From Rhizobacter terrae (GTDB lineage: Bacteria > Pseudomonadota > Gammaproteobacteria > Burkholderiales > Burkholderiaceae_C): DNA of 64,000 nt. The notes below the pieces were generated by a model. The model saw nothing but the letters and a program-made list of their open reading frames with translations. It searched no databases and was not told where the DNA came from. This document shows positions 35,871-44,533 of this stretch, in pieces. Both the position numbers and the translations under genes were made by a program. The stretch spans positions 29,268-93,267 of the forward strand of contig NZ_QUSW01000012.1 of NCBI RefSeq assembly GCF_003852895.1, read 5' to 3'. Numbering within the stretch: position 1 is the stretch's first letter; every line of letters starts with the position of its first letter.

Positions 35871-36794
35871 ATGAACGGAGCCTTCAGGCGCCCCCTCGCA
35901 CAAGGGGTGCGTCGTCGAATCGGCCGCGCCTTGCGTGCACACAATGCACCCTGGCAATGGGCCCTCATCCTGCTGGTTTGCGGCATCGCAGGGCCAGTGT
36001 GGGCGGACACCGGCGAGTGCGATGCAGCGATCGCGAAGCTGCCGGTGGCGCAGCGCAGCAAGTTCAGCCTCGCGGCATCGGCTTGCCACGATTTCGCACG
36101 GGCGAACGCTGTTCGCACGAACGCACCGCAAGCGGACGCGGTGGTGATGTCCGATCGGGCAGGCGCAGCCCGCCGGCCGGCGGTTCCGGAGCCGGTTTCA
36201 CGCGAGCTGCAACTTTTCGACACAGACCGCACGCCTGCCACCGGCGGTGATGCGAGCCCCGCGCCGGTGTCGCGCGTGGTGCTGCCGCCGCTGGCTGCAA
36301 TCTCGCTGCCGACATCAACGGCAACGCGCCGCAACGGCAGCGCCGGCGCACGGGCCATCGCGCTCTCGCCCGACATCGACGAGGTCGCGCGGCGGCACGA
36401 CATCGACCCCTTGCTGCTTCACGCCATCGCGCACGTCGAGTCGCGCCACAACACCGCGGCCCGCTCGCACGCCGGCGCACAGGGCGTGATGCAGGTGATG
36501 CCCGCCACCGCGCAACGCTTCGGTGTCGACGGCACGCGGGCCTTGTACGAGCCGCGGACCAACCTGGAGGTCAGCGCCGCCTACCTCAAGTCGCTGCAGG
36601 AGCGTTTCGGCAACAACTTGACGCTGGTGCTGGCGGCCTACAACGCCGGAGAAGGCGCGGTCGAAAAGCACGGGCGACAGGTACCGCCCTATGCCGAGAC
36701 GCGCAGCTACGTGCGGCAGGTGCTCGACGCCTACCGAACGTTGAGTTCGATCGCCCACCGCTCGACGACGAGCGCGCGGCGGGCGGACTTGTGA
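35871..36794 (+). CDS. T3SS-associated lytic transglycosylase
   Basis: The 307-residue exported protein has a hydrophobic leader (ALILLVCGIAGPVWA, about residues 27-41) and a C-terminal SLT domain (from ~165): LLHAIAHVESRHN with the catalytic glutamate, GAQGVMQVMPATAQRFGV and AAYNAGEGAVEKHG. Such enzymes open the peptidoglycan for the secretion apparatus (compare IagB and HpaH/Hpa2). Start options are ATG 35871 (GGGAG at 35858-35862) and ATG 35856. It precedes sctV by 107 bp on the same strand and is divergent from sctU, which supports a role in this T3SS. Confidence 0.9.
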   Translation: MNGAFRRPLAQGVRRRIGRALRAHNAPWQWALILLVCGIAGPVWADTGECDAAIAKLPVAQRSKFSLAASACHDFARANAVRTNAPQADAVVMSDRAGAARRPAVPEPVSRELQLFDTDRTPATGGDASPAPVSRVVLPPLAAISLPTSTATRRNGSAGARAIALSPDIDEVARRHDIDPLLLHAIAHVESRHNTAARSHAGAQGVMQVMPATAQRFGVDGTRALYEPRTNLEVSAAYLKSLQERFGNNLTLVLAAYNAGEGAVEKHGRQVPPYAETRSYVRQVLDAYRTLSSIAHRSTTSARRADL

Positions 36795-36901
36795 CGCTCC
36801 CCAGAGCGCCTCACCCGTCCTCACCGCCGCCAGCCCGGCAAACGCCAGACCGGCGCGGGCTTCCTGTTGCCGACAACGACTGAGTTCCGACGCACACGAC
36901 C

Positions 36902-38881
36902 ATGAGCAGCTTGCCCACCGCGACCCGAACCGATCCGCTCGCCAGCGCCTGGCGCGGGCGAGGCTACAGCGACATCCTGCTCGTGGGCGGCGTGGTCGCC
37001 ATCCTCGCGATGATGGTGCTCACGCTGTCGCCGCTCATCATCGACGCGATGGTGGCAGTGAACATCGCGGTGGGCGTGGTCCTGCTGCTGGTGGCGCTGT
37101 ACATCGGCTCGCCGCTGGAGTTCTCGGTGTTCCCGAGCGTGCTGCTCATCACGACGCTGTTCAGGCTCTCGGTGGCCATCGCCACCACCAAGCTCATCCT
37201 GCTGCACGGCAATGCGGGGCACATCATCGACACCTTCGGCCGCCTGGTGGCCGGCGGCAACCTGGTGGTCGGGCTGGTGGTGTTCCTCATCATCACGGTG
37301 GTGCAGTTCATCGTGATCGCCAAGGGTGCGGAGCGGGTGGCCGAGGTGGCGGCGCGCTTCTCGCTCGACGCGATGCCGGGCAAGCAGCTGTCCATCGACT
37401 CCGACCTGCGCTCGGGCCTCATCGACAAGGATGAAGCCCGGCGCAAGCGCCGCCAGCTCGAACTCGAAAGCAAGCTGCACGGCAGCCTCGACGGCGCCAT
37501 GAAGTTCGTGAAGGGCGATGCGATCGCGGGCATCGTCATCATCGTCATCAACCTGCTGGGCGGGCTGGGCATCGGCGTGCTGCAGCAGGGCATGGACCTG
37601 TCGCACGCGATGCTGAAGTACTCGGTGCTGACCATCGGCGACGGCATGGTGTCGCAGATCCCCGCGCTGCTGGCCGCGATGTCGGCTGGCCTCATCGTCA
37701 CCCGCACCACCGACGAAGAGACCGACCGCCACCTGGGCGAAGCCATCACGCGGCAGATCTCCGCCAAGCCGCGCGTGCTGCTGGTGGCAGGCGGCCTGTG
37801 CCTGATGCTCGCGCTGGTGCCGGGCTTCCCGGGCGCGGTCTTCGCCGTGCTGGGCCTGGCCTTCGCCATCAGCGGCGCGCTGCTGATGCCGGCGGTGAAG
37901 GCACGCTGGCAGCGGCTGTCGCGCCCGGCGCGCGAGACCGTGCTGCGCCGCAAGGACCCGCCGCCGGCCACGCTGTCCACTGCCTTGCCTGCCGCACGGC
38001 CGACGGTGCCGCTGCTGCTCGAAGTGCCCGCGGCGCTCATGCACGGCGACACGCCGCACCAGCTCGTGCAGTCGCTGGAAACCACGCTGGACCACATCAA
38101 CCTCACGCTGGGCCTGCCGCTGCCGCGCATCACCTTGCACGGCGCCCATGCCGCAAGCGAAGCCGACGCCGCGTGGCGGCTGCTGGCCTACGAGGTGCCC
38201 ATCGCCCGCGGCCCCTTGCCAGAGGGCGACGTGCCGCAGGCGCTGGCCCATGCCGCGCTGCAGGCGCTGCGCCGGCACACCGCCCTCTTCCTCGGCACGC
38301 AGGAGGCGAGCGCCCTGCTCAACCGCGCGTCCAGCGAGATCCCCGACGTGGTCAAGGAAGTGCTGCGCGCCTTGCCGCTGCAGCGCGTGGCCGAGATCCT
38401 GCGCCGCCTGGTCGAGGAGGAAGTCGCCATCCGCAACACCCGCGACATCCTCGAAGCGATTGCCGATGCGGCGCAGCGCGAGAAGGACGTCTACGCGCTG
38501 ACCGAGCTGGCGCGCATCGCGCTCAAGCGGCAGCTGAGCCACCGCGTCGCGCCGCAAGGCCGGCTCACTGCGGTGCTGCTCGCGCCCGAACTGGAGGAAC
38601 TGCTGCGCCAGGCCGTGCGCGTCACCAACGGCGTGCAGCAGCTCGCCCTGGACCCGCAACAGGCCATGGACGCGATGCAGGCCCTGAACACCGCCGTGCG
38701 CGCGCATGCGCCCGGTGCCGTCGTCACCGCGGTGGACATCCGCCGCCACGTGCGCAAGTTGATCGAAACCGAGTGCTTCGACACGCCCGTGCTGAGCTTC
38801 CACGAACTGGTGCCCACGCTCCAGCTCGACGTGGCCGCTCGCGTGGGCCTGCCCGGAGCGCCATTGCTGGAGGCTGCATGA
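36902..38881 (+). CDS. sctV: T3SS major export gate protein SctV
   Basis: This 659-residue FHIPEP-family protein has about eight membrane spans in residues ~20-320 and a cytoplasmic domain that forms the nonameric ring. Family signatures include LLITTLFRLSVAIATTKLIL, shown by its ends LLITTLFR and TKLILL, and SLDAMPGKQLSIDSDL with the RRKRRQLELES region. The following segment, KFVKGDAIAGIVIIVINLLGG, is also characteristic. It is the first gene of the long sct operon, and its stop overlaps the secretin start by 4 bp. The flagellar homologue FlhA is excluded by the company of a secretin. Confidence 0.96.
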   Translation: MSSLPTATRTDPLASAWRGRGYSDILLVGGVVAILAMMVLTLSPLIIDAMVAVNIAVGVVLLLVALYIGSPLEFSVFPSVLLITTLFRLSVAIATTKLILLHGNAGHIIDTFGRLVAGGNLVVGLVVFLIITVVQFIVIAKGAERVAEVAARFSLDAMPGKQLSIDSDLRSGLIDKDEARRKRRQLELESKLHGSLDGAMKFVKGDAIAGIVIIVINLLGGLGIGVLQQGMDLSHAMLKYSVLTIGDGMVSQIPALLAAMSAGLIVTRTTDEETDRHLGEAITRQISAKPRVLLVAGGLCLMLALVPGFPGAVFAVLGLAFAISGALLMPAVKARWQRLSRPARETVLRRKDPPPATLSTALPAARPTVPLLLEVPAALMHGDTPHQLVQSLETTLDHINLTLGLPLPRITLHGAHAASEADAAWRLLAYEVPIARGPLPEGDVPQALAHAALQALRRHTALFLGTQEASALLNRASSEIPDVVKEVLRALPLQRVAEILRRLVEEEVAIRNTRDILEAIADAAQREKDVYALTELARIALKRQLSHRVAPQGRLTAVLLAPELEELLRQAVRVTNGVQQLALDPQQAMDAMQALNTAVRAHAPGAVVTAVDIRRHVRKLIETECFDTPVLSFHELVPTLQLDVAARVGLPGAPLLEAA

Positions 38882-40785
38882 TTTCAAGAGTCGGGGCGGC
38901 GTGGCCGCTGGGGGCATGGTTGCATGGCTGGCGGGCGTTCGCCGCGGCGTTGTTGCTGTGCATGGCACTGCCCGCGCAGGCCATGCCCATTCCTTTCGCG
39001 GACCGCACCGTGCAGCTCACGGCCCGGGAGCAACCCATCGCCGGGTTCCTGCAGGACCTGTTCGGCCTGGTGGACGTGCCGGTCAACGTGAGCCCGTCCG
39101 TCAAGGGCGCGGTCAACGGCAACTTCAGCGGCCCGGCCGAACGCGTGTGGCGCAACGTGTCGCGCGCCTTCAACCTCGTGGAGTACTACGACGGCGTGGT
39201 GCTGCACATCTACGCGCCCAGCGACATGGCCACGCGCACGCTGCCCATCGCGCCCAGCCTGTCGGCCAAGGTGCAGCGCACCGTCAACGAGATGCGGCTG
39301 CCGGATTCACGCAACACCGTGCGCGTGACCCGCGAAGGCACGCTGGTGGCCAGCGGCACGCGGCGCTTCATCGAGCAGGTAGAAGAGATCACCCGCGCGC
39401 AGATGGTGGGCGACAAGGTCGCGCCGCCCAGCGGCTTCAAGGTGTTCTACCTGCGCTACGCCTGGGCGCAGGACGTGTCCATCAACTTCGGCGGCCGCTC
39501 GGTGGTGCTGCCGGGCGTGGCCAGCATCGTGCGGGCGATGATGACCAGCAACTCGCGCAGCCAGGTGGCGGTGGCGTCCTTCGAGGCACCGTCGCGCAAC
39601 ACGGTGCCGGGGCTGCGCGGGCAACGCACCGGCCGCGCCAACGGCACACTGGGCGGACCGGACGCGGACACCAACGCACCCTCCGCGCCCACGCTGGCCG
39701 CGGCGTATGCCAGCGGCGCCCTGCCCGGCATGGTGGGCGCGGCCAACGCCTCCGGCACCGGAACGCCCGTGCTCTCGCCGTCGACCATGGCCATGGTGCT
39801 GCCTTCCAGCGAGGCCCAGCAGGTGCGCGTCGAAGCCGATGCGCGGTTGAACGCCGTCATCGTGCGCGACATGCCCGAGCGGCTGTCGCAGTACGAGCAG
39901 CTCATCGCCGCGCTGGACGTGGAGCCGCAGGCGCTGGAGATCGAAGCGACCATCATCGACGTCAACACCGACAAGATGCGCGAGCTGGGCATCAACTGGC
40001 GCTACACCAAGGGCCGCGGCTCGCTGCTGTTCGGCCGTGGCGACAACTCCGACCTGCTGCTCACGCCCACCACGCCGCCGGGGGACATCACGCCCATCGG
40101 CAAGGGCGGCTTCATCTCGGCCGTGCTGGGCAACGCGAACCAGTTCATCGCACGCATCAACGCGCTGCAGGAGCAGGGCGCGGCCAAGGTCGTGTCCAGC
40201 CCGCAGGTGCTCACGCTGTCCAACGTGGAAGCGGTGTTCGACAACAGCAGCACCTTCTTCGTGCGCGTGGCCGGCCGCGACGACGTGGACCTGTTCAACG
40301 TGTCGGCCGGCACCACGCTGCGGGTGACGCCGCACGTGTTCAAGGACCGCGGCGACGTGCGCATCAAGATGCTCGTGGCCATCGAGGACGGGTCGCTGTC
40401 CACCCGCACGGTGGACACGCTGCCGGTGGTGGACCGCTCGTCCATCAACACCCAGGCCCTGATCTTCGAGGGCGAGAGCCTGCTGGTGGGCGGCATCACC
40501 CGCGAGAGCAGCAACGACGAGGCCACCAAGGTGCCGGTGCTGGGCGACGTGCCGGTGATCGGCGCCCTCTTCCGCAGCACCAGCAAGAGCAACTCGCGGG
40601 TGGAGCGGATGTTCCTCATCTCGCCGCGGCTGTCCAGCGGGCGGCGCGTGGCGGTCGAGCCTGCGGGCTCGCGGCCTGCACCGCCGGCCTCCGCGCCAGG
40701 CAACTCGACGCCCGCGCCGGCTCCCGTTGCGCCTGCTCCGGTGTCCAACCGCGGCAACCGTTTCGACGACCCTTTCAGAGGCTAG
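38878..40785 (+). CDS. sctC: T3SS outer-membrane secretin SctC
   Basis: The 635-residue secretin has a signal peptide (AAALLLCMALPAQAM), N0/N1 ring domains (FLQDLFGLVDVPVNVSPSVKG-like start at ~55; VFYLRYAWAQDV at ~180), a poorly conserved insert rich in Gly/Ala/Ser/Thr, and the C-terminal secretin core (LEIEATIIDVN; VSSPQVLTLSNVEAVF; GESLLVGGITRE; VPVLGDVPVIGALF). It ends in a Pro/Ala-rich tail. It forms the outer-membrane ring and separates this system from flagella. It overlaps sctV by 4 bp and precedes sctD by 4 bp. Confidence 0.96.
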   Translation: MISRVGAAWPLGAWLHGWRAFAAALLLCMALPAQAMPIPFADRTVQLTAREQPIAGFLQDLFGLVDVPVNVSPSVKGAVNGNFSGPAERVWRNVSRAFNLVEYYDGVVLHIYAPSDMATRTLPIAPSLSAKVQRTVNEMRLPDSRNTVRVTREGTLVASGTRRFIEQVEEITRAQMVGDKVAPPSGFKVFYLRYAWAQDVSINFGGRSVVLPGVASIVRAMMTSNSRSQVAVASFEAPSRNTVPGLRGQRTGRANGTLGGPDADTNAPSAPTLAAAYASGALPGMVGAANASGTGTPVLSPSTMAMVLPSSEAQQVRVEADARLNAVIVRDMPERLSQYEQLIAALDVEPQALEIEATIIDVNTDKMRELGINWRYTKGRGSLLFGRGDNSDLLLTPTTPPGDITPIGKGGFISAVLGNANQFIARINALQEQGAAKVVSSPQVLTLSNVEAVFDNSSTFFVRVAGRDDVDLFNVSAGTTLRVTPHVFKDRGDVRIKMLVAIEDGSLSTRTVDTLPVVDRSSINTQALIFEGESLLVGGITRESSNDEATKVPVLGDVPVIGALFRSTSKSNSRVERMFLISPRLSSGRRVAVEPAGSRPAPPASAPGNSTPAPAPVAPAPVSNRGNRFDDPFRG

Positions 40786-40789
40786 CGCC

Positions 40790-41857
40790 ATGACCCCACA
40801 ACGCACTCTCGAACTGCGCGTGCTCGGCGGCGAGCAGCAAGGCGCGCGCTGCCGACTGTCCGACGGCTTGCCCACCACCGTGAGCGGCCAGTTCGACAGC
40901 GACATCGTGCTGCGCGGCAGCGACCTCGCCAGGCGCCGCATCGCCATCACGCCGCAGGGCGATGGCGTTCGGCTGGAAGTGCTCAGCGGCGACGCGAAGC
41001 TGGGCGACCGCATGCTGGCCGCGGGCGAGTCGGTGCAGCTGCCGCTGTATGCGCCGGTGCAACTCGGCGACACGGTGGTCGCGCTCGGTGATCCCGAGGG
41101 CGACTGGTCCGCACCGGTCACCCATGACGAGGCCGCGCCCGCACCTCGCCGCGCGGCCGACGTACATCGCTGGTCGCGCCGCCTCATCATGGGCGGCGGT
41201 GCGGTCGCCACCGTGTCGATGGCCATGCTCGCCTTCGCCTACACGGCAGCGCCCGCCGAGCCCACCACCGAACAGCTCGCACGGCGCGCCGAAGCCGAGC
41301 TGCATGCCGCGGGCTTCCCGCGCCTGGTGGTCAAGGCCACGCCGCAAGGCGAGATCAGCGTCACCGGCTACCTGGAGACGAACGAGGAACGCGCGCGCGT
41401 CGAACGCACGCTGGCCTCGCAGCCGGCCACCGCCCGCCTGTCGGTGTGGGTGAACGAGCAGGTGGCGAACTCCGTGCTCGACGTGTACCGCGTCAACGGC
41501 GTGAACGCGCAGGCCGACGTGACCGGCCCCGGCGCCGTGCGCGTCACCACGCACGAGGCCGACGTGGGCAAGCTCGAGCAGATCCGCACCGTGGCGCGGC
41601 GCGACGTGCCGGGCCTGTCCATCCTCGAAGCGCGCAACGCGCCGCCACCGGCCGCGCCGCAGGCCGCACCGGTGCTGGACGACCCGGGCAAGCGCGTGGC
41701 CGCCATCGTGCCGGGCGAACCGTCCTACGTCGTCACCGCCGACGGCACCCGCTATTTCGAAGGTGCGCTGCTGCCCACCGGGCACCGCATCGCCAGCATC
41801 GCGGACCACGAGGTCCTGCTCGAACGCGGTGGTTCGACCACGCCGCTTCGCTTCTGA
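40790..41857 (+). CDS. sctD: T3SS inner-membrane ring protein SctD
   Basis: The 355-residue bitopic protein fits SctD: a cytoplasmic FHA-like domain in residues ~1-110 (LELRVLGGEQQGARCRL; SDIVLRG), a single transmembrane helix at ~131-152 (LIMGGGAVATVSMAMLAFAY), then periplasmic ring-building domains with repeated BON-like folds (VTGYLETNEERARVERTL; VTGPGAVRVTTHE). It lies between sctC and the candidate needle gene, exactly as yscD does. Sequence similarity across SctD is always low, so the call rests on architecture and position. Confidence 0.9.
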   Translation: MTPQRTLELRVLGGEQQGARCRLSDGLPTTVSGQFDSDIVLRGSDLARRRIAITPQGDGVRLEVLSGDAKLGDRMLAAGESVQLPLYAPVQLGDTVVALGDPEGDWSAPVTHDEAAPAPRRAADVHRWSRRLIMGGGAVATVSMAMLAFAYTAAPAEPTTEQLARRAEAELHAAGFPRLVVKATPQGEISVTGYLETNEERARVERTLASQPATARLSVWVNEQVANSVLDVYRVNGVNAQADVTGPGAVRVTTHEADVGKLEQIRTVARRDVPGLSILEARNAPPPAAPQAAPVLDDPGKRVAAIVPGEPSYVVTADGTRYFEGALLPTGHRIASIADHEVLLERGGSTTPLRF

Positions 41858-41893
41858 AGTTCCATCCCCCCACCCTCAACGAAGGAGACCGAG

Positions 41894-42184
41894 ATGAGCG
41901 ATTCGATCAATCCCCTGAGCGTCATGGCCACCGCGCCGACCAGCAGCGACAAGAAGGCCGGCAGCTGGTACCAGGCCATGGCCGATGCCTGGGGCCAGAC
42001 GCTGGACCGCCAGGCGTCGAGCATGGAGACCATCGCCGACAAGATCAGCGCCGGCGACGACAAGCCCGCCACCATCACGCAGCTGAGCGCCGAGTCGCTG
42101 AAGATGGGCTTCCTGTCCAACACCTCGCACACGGCGTTGTCGTCCACGGGCGAAGCGCTGAAGACGATGGCGCAGAAGTCCTGA
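41894..42184 (+). CDS. sctF: Candidate T3SS needle subunit SctF
   Basis: The 96-residue protein has no signal peptide and a predicted two-helix layout: a helix with AMADAWGQTLDRQASSMETI, then a P-containing turn and a second helix ending GEALKTMAQKS. This and the pattern L-x(9-12)-N-x-S near the C-terminus fit needle proteins, although SctF is usually ~80 residues. It sits between sctD and sctI, the place of yscF. AAGGAG precedes ATG 41894. A paralogous C-terminus occurs in the 33217-33825 protein. Called from size, position and pattern. Confidence 0.75.
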   Translation: MSDSINPLSVMATAPTSSDKKAGSWYQAMADAWGQTLDRQASSMETIADKISAGDDKPATITQLSAESLKMGFLSNTSHTALSSTGEALKTMAQKS

Positions 42185-42195
42185 CCGGGGCCGTC

Positions 42196-42612
42196 ATGAC
42201 GACCCCCGTTTCGACTTTCGCACCAGCGGCGCTGCCCATCGAAGCGCAGGGCGCGCCCACCGTCAGCGCGGGCTACGGCGTCTCGCTCACCGACGTGGCC
42301 GCCTTCGAGCAGGCCATCTCGCGTGCGCAGGCCGCCGGCGGCCCGGGCGTGACGGTGCAGGCCGCACCGGTGCAGGCGCCCAGCCAGGCGATGCAGGCGC
42401 TGTTCCGGCCGCTCGAACACATCAATGTCGAAGCCTCCACGCTGTCGGCGCAGGCGAGCTCGGCCGCGGAAGGCGGCCGGTCCCTCACGCCCGGCGAGAT
42501 GGTGATGCTCACGGTGAAGTGCCATGAATTCATGTTCCATTGCCAGCTCACCGCCAACGCCGCGAACCGGACCTCCGAAGGTTTGCAGCAACTCTTCCGC
42601 CAGCAGGCTTGA
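42196..42612 (+). CDS. sctI: T3SS inner rod protein SctI (HrpB2/YscI-like)
   Basis: The 138-residue protein has a disordered N-terminal half and a helical C-terminal half containing SLTPGEMVMLTVKCHEFMFH and ANRTSEGLQQLFRQQ, like HrpB2 and YscI (a helical hairpin that lines the rod inside the basal body). Position between the needle gene and sctJ agrees. Two cysteines/histidines in the first helix (KCHEFMFHC) are unusual for this family. The start overlaps nothing; it is 11 bp after the needle gene. Confidence 0.87.
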   Translation: MTTPVSTFAPAALPIEAQGAPTVSAGYGVSLTDVAAFEQAISRAQAAGGPGVTVQAAPVQAPSQAMQALFRPLEHINVEASTLSAQASSAAEGGRSLTPGEMVMLTVKCHEFMFHCQLTANAANRTSEGLQQLFRQQA

Positions 42613-42616
42613 ACCC

Positions 42617-43396
42617 ATGGGCACCCGCTGGCTTCGACATGCGCTGGTGGCCACGGCCGCCGCAGGCACGCTCGCCCTGAGCGGTTGCGGCGAGCAGGAC
42701 TTGTATGCCGAGCTTTCGCAGCGCCAGGCCAATGAGATGGTCGCGGTGCTGCGCAACGCCGGCATCGAGGCCGACAAGCAGACGCGCGAGAACAACACCT
42801 TCGCGGTGGTGGCACCCAAGGACAACTTCGCGCAGGCCATCGAGGTGCTGCGTGCGGCAGGCTACCCGCGCGAGGGCTTCGACAGCCTGGGGCAGGTCTT
42901 CAAGAAGGAAGGCTTCGTGTCTTCTCCGCTGGAGGAGCGCGCGCGGCTCACGCATGCGCTGTCGCAGGAGATCGCCAACACCATCGCCAGCATCGACGGC
43001 GTGGTGGTGGCGCGCGTTCACCTCTCCGTGCCCGAGAAGGACCCGCTGGCCGACAAGCCGCCACCCGCCGCGGCCTCGGTGTTCATCAAGCACCGGCCGG
43101 GCGTGAACCTGGAAGCGCGCATGGGGCACATCAAGGCCCTGGTGGTGAACTCCATCCAGGGGTTGGCGTACGAGAACGTCACCGTGGTCCTGTTCCCGTC
43201 CGAGCCCTGGCCGGTGAAGCCTGCGGCGGCGCCAGGCGGCATGCATGGCCTGGGCACCACGCTGTGGTGGGTGGCCGGTGCGGGCAGCGTCGCGCTGGCG
43301 CTGGGCGCAGGACTGTGGTGGTGGCACCGGCGGCGACCGACGCCCCGCACCGAGCTGGCCGCGGTGACAGACATCACCACGCGGCAGAGGGCTTGA
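42617..43396 (+). CDS. sctJ: T3SS inner-membrane ring lipoprotein SctJ
   Basis: The 259-residue protein has a lipobox LALSGC (Cys24), the two ring-building motifs RBM1 (LYAELSQRQANEMVAVLRNAGI) and RBM2 (VARVHLSVPEKDPLAD, then ASVFIKHRPG), each typical of SctJ/FliF-like proteins, and a C-terminal transmembrane helix at ~213-235 with a short charged tail. Together with SctD it makes the inner-membrane rings. The only odd feature is a tryptophan-rich membrane boundary (GLWWWHRRR). Confidence 0.95.
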   Translation: MGTRWLRHALVATAAAGTLALSGCGEQDLYAELSQRQANEMVAVLRNAGIEADKQTRENNTFAVVAPKDNFAQAIEVLRAAGYPREGFDSLGQVFKKEGFVSSPLEERARLTHALSQEIANTIASIDGVVVARVHLSVPEKDPLADKPPPAAASVFIKHRPGVNLEARMGHIKALVVNSIQGLAYENVTVVLFPSEPWPVKPAAAPGGMHGLGTTLWWVAGAGSVALALGAGLWWWHRRRPTPRTELAAVTDITTRQRA

Positions 43397-43397
43397 G

Positions 43398-43919
43398 ATG
43401 AACGCCACGCCTTCTGCGGACCATCGCCGCCACCGCACCCAGGCCGCGCGCCTGCTGGCGATGTCACCACGCCGCCGTGACATCGCCTGGCGAGACCTCG
43501 CCCTCGTGCCCGACTGGGCCTTGGGCGAGCGCACTGCGGTGAACCGGCTGGCCGTGGCAGCCGGAGTCCGCGCGCATGCGGCCGCGCTGCGGCGCTGCAT
43601 CGATGGCCGCGTGCTCAAGCATTTGTGCGCGCAGCTCGGCGAACCGGCGATGGATGCCTTGATCGGCCATGACGACGCCGACGCAGCCACGGGCATGGAA
43701 ACGCTGGACCCGATCGAGCACGACATCGATGCCCGCCTGCTTGCCACCGGCCGCGACTGGCTGCTGGCGAGCGTGGAGTCGCCGGTGCTGCGCGAGTCCC
43801 TGCGCGAGCTGCTGTGGCCCGATGCGGGGCCCGGCCTGCGGGCCTTGAACGCGAAGTCCGCGGCGCGCGTGGTGGAGGCCGCCAGGGCGGCACTCGAACT
43901 GAAGGAGATCGCTGCATGA
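43398..43919 (+). CDS. sctK: T3SS sorting-platform protein SctK (HrpB4/YscK-like)
   Basis: This 173-residue, cytosolic, arginine/alanine-rich helical protein has no enzymatic motif. It lies between sctJ and sctL, exactly where sctK is found, starts 1 bp after sctJ and overlaps sctL by 4 bp. Family members are too divergent for a motif call; size and position make SctK the best name. A short WLLASVESPVLRESLRELLWP segment resembles the conserved C-terminal half of SctK. It links the pod of SctQ/SctL to the inner ring. Confidence 0.72.
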   Translation: MNATPSADHRRHRTQAARLLAMSPRRRDIAWRDLALVPDWALGERTAVNRLAVAAGVRAHAAALRRCIDGRVLKHLCAQLGEPAMDALIGHDDADAATGMETLDPIEHDIDARLLATGRDWLLASVESPVLRESLRELLWPDAGPGLRALNAKSAARVVEAARAALELKEIAA

Positions 43920-44533
43920 GCTTTCTCGCGATCCATCGAAGCGCCGGCACCAGCCTCGCCGTGGACCAGCCCTGGCTGTCGGCCGACGAGTGGACGGCCT
44001 GCCACAGCGCGGTCGATCTGCTCGCCCAGTTGCAGGCCCTCCACTCGGCCCAGGCCGCACGCCTGGAACTCGAAGCCGCGCAAGCGCGTGGTGCCGGATT
44101 CGCCGCGGGCCGTGAGCAGGGCCTGCGCCAGGCCAGCGAAGGTCTCGCAGCGGCCTGGGCCGATGCGGCCGATGCGGCGCAACTGCAAGCCCGCGAACTG
44201 CGCGAAGCGGTGATCGCACTGAGTCTGGAGGTCATCCGCCGCATCACGGCCGAACTTGCACCGCAGGAGGTCGTGGCCGCCCTGGCACAACGTGCAGGCG
44301 AAGACCTGATGCCCGATCGAGCGGCCAAGGTTCGGGTGCACCCGCAGGCTGCGGCCGCCGTGGCGCAGAGGCTGTCCGCGCTGCCGCAGATCGAGGTGAA
44401 GGCCGATGCCTCGCTGCACCCTACCGACTGCGTGTTCGACACACCTGCCGGCGAATGGCTGGCGGGGCTGGACGTGCAGCTGCAGCGCATCGCGCAGTCG
44501 CTGCGCGAAGAGTCGCGCAAGGCTGTTGAATGA
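43916..44533 (+). CDS. sctL: T3SS ATPase stator protein SctL
   Basis: The 205-residue protein has the FliH/SctL layout: an alanine- and glutamine-rich coiled-coil (residues ~35-105: ARLELEAAQARGAGFAAGRE) and a C-terminal domain with EVIRRITAELAP, KVRVHPQAAAAVAQRL and the conserved DCVFDTPAGEWLAGLDVQL, ends DCVFDTP and GLDVQL. It binds and restrains the ATPase SctN, encoded directly downstream with a 4-bp overlap. Confidence 0.92.
   Translation: MSFLAIHRSAGTSLAVDQPWLSADEWTACHSAVDLLAQLQALHSAQAARLELEAAQARGAGFAAGREQGLRQASEGLAAAWADAADAAQLQARELREAVIALSLEVIRRITAELAPQEVVAALAQRAGEDLMPDRAAKVRVHPQAAAAVAQRLSALPQIEVKADASLHPTDCVFDTPAGEWLAGLDVQLQRIAQSLREESRKAVE

Noticed and set aside
36902..38881. Reading the export genes as a flagellar cluster because of FliO and FlhA/FliPQR-like proteins
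   Set aside because: A secretin, SctD, a SctJ lipoprotein and a lytic transglycosylase are present and no flagellar rod, hook or flagellin gene is seen.
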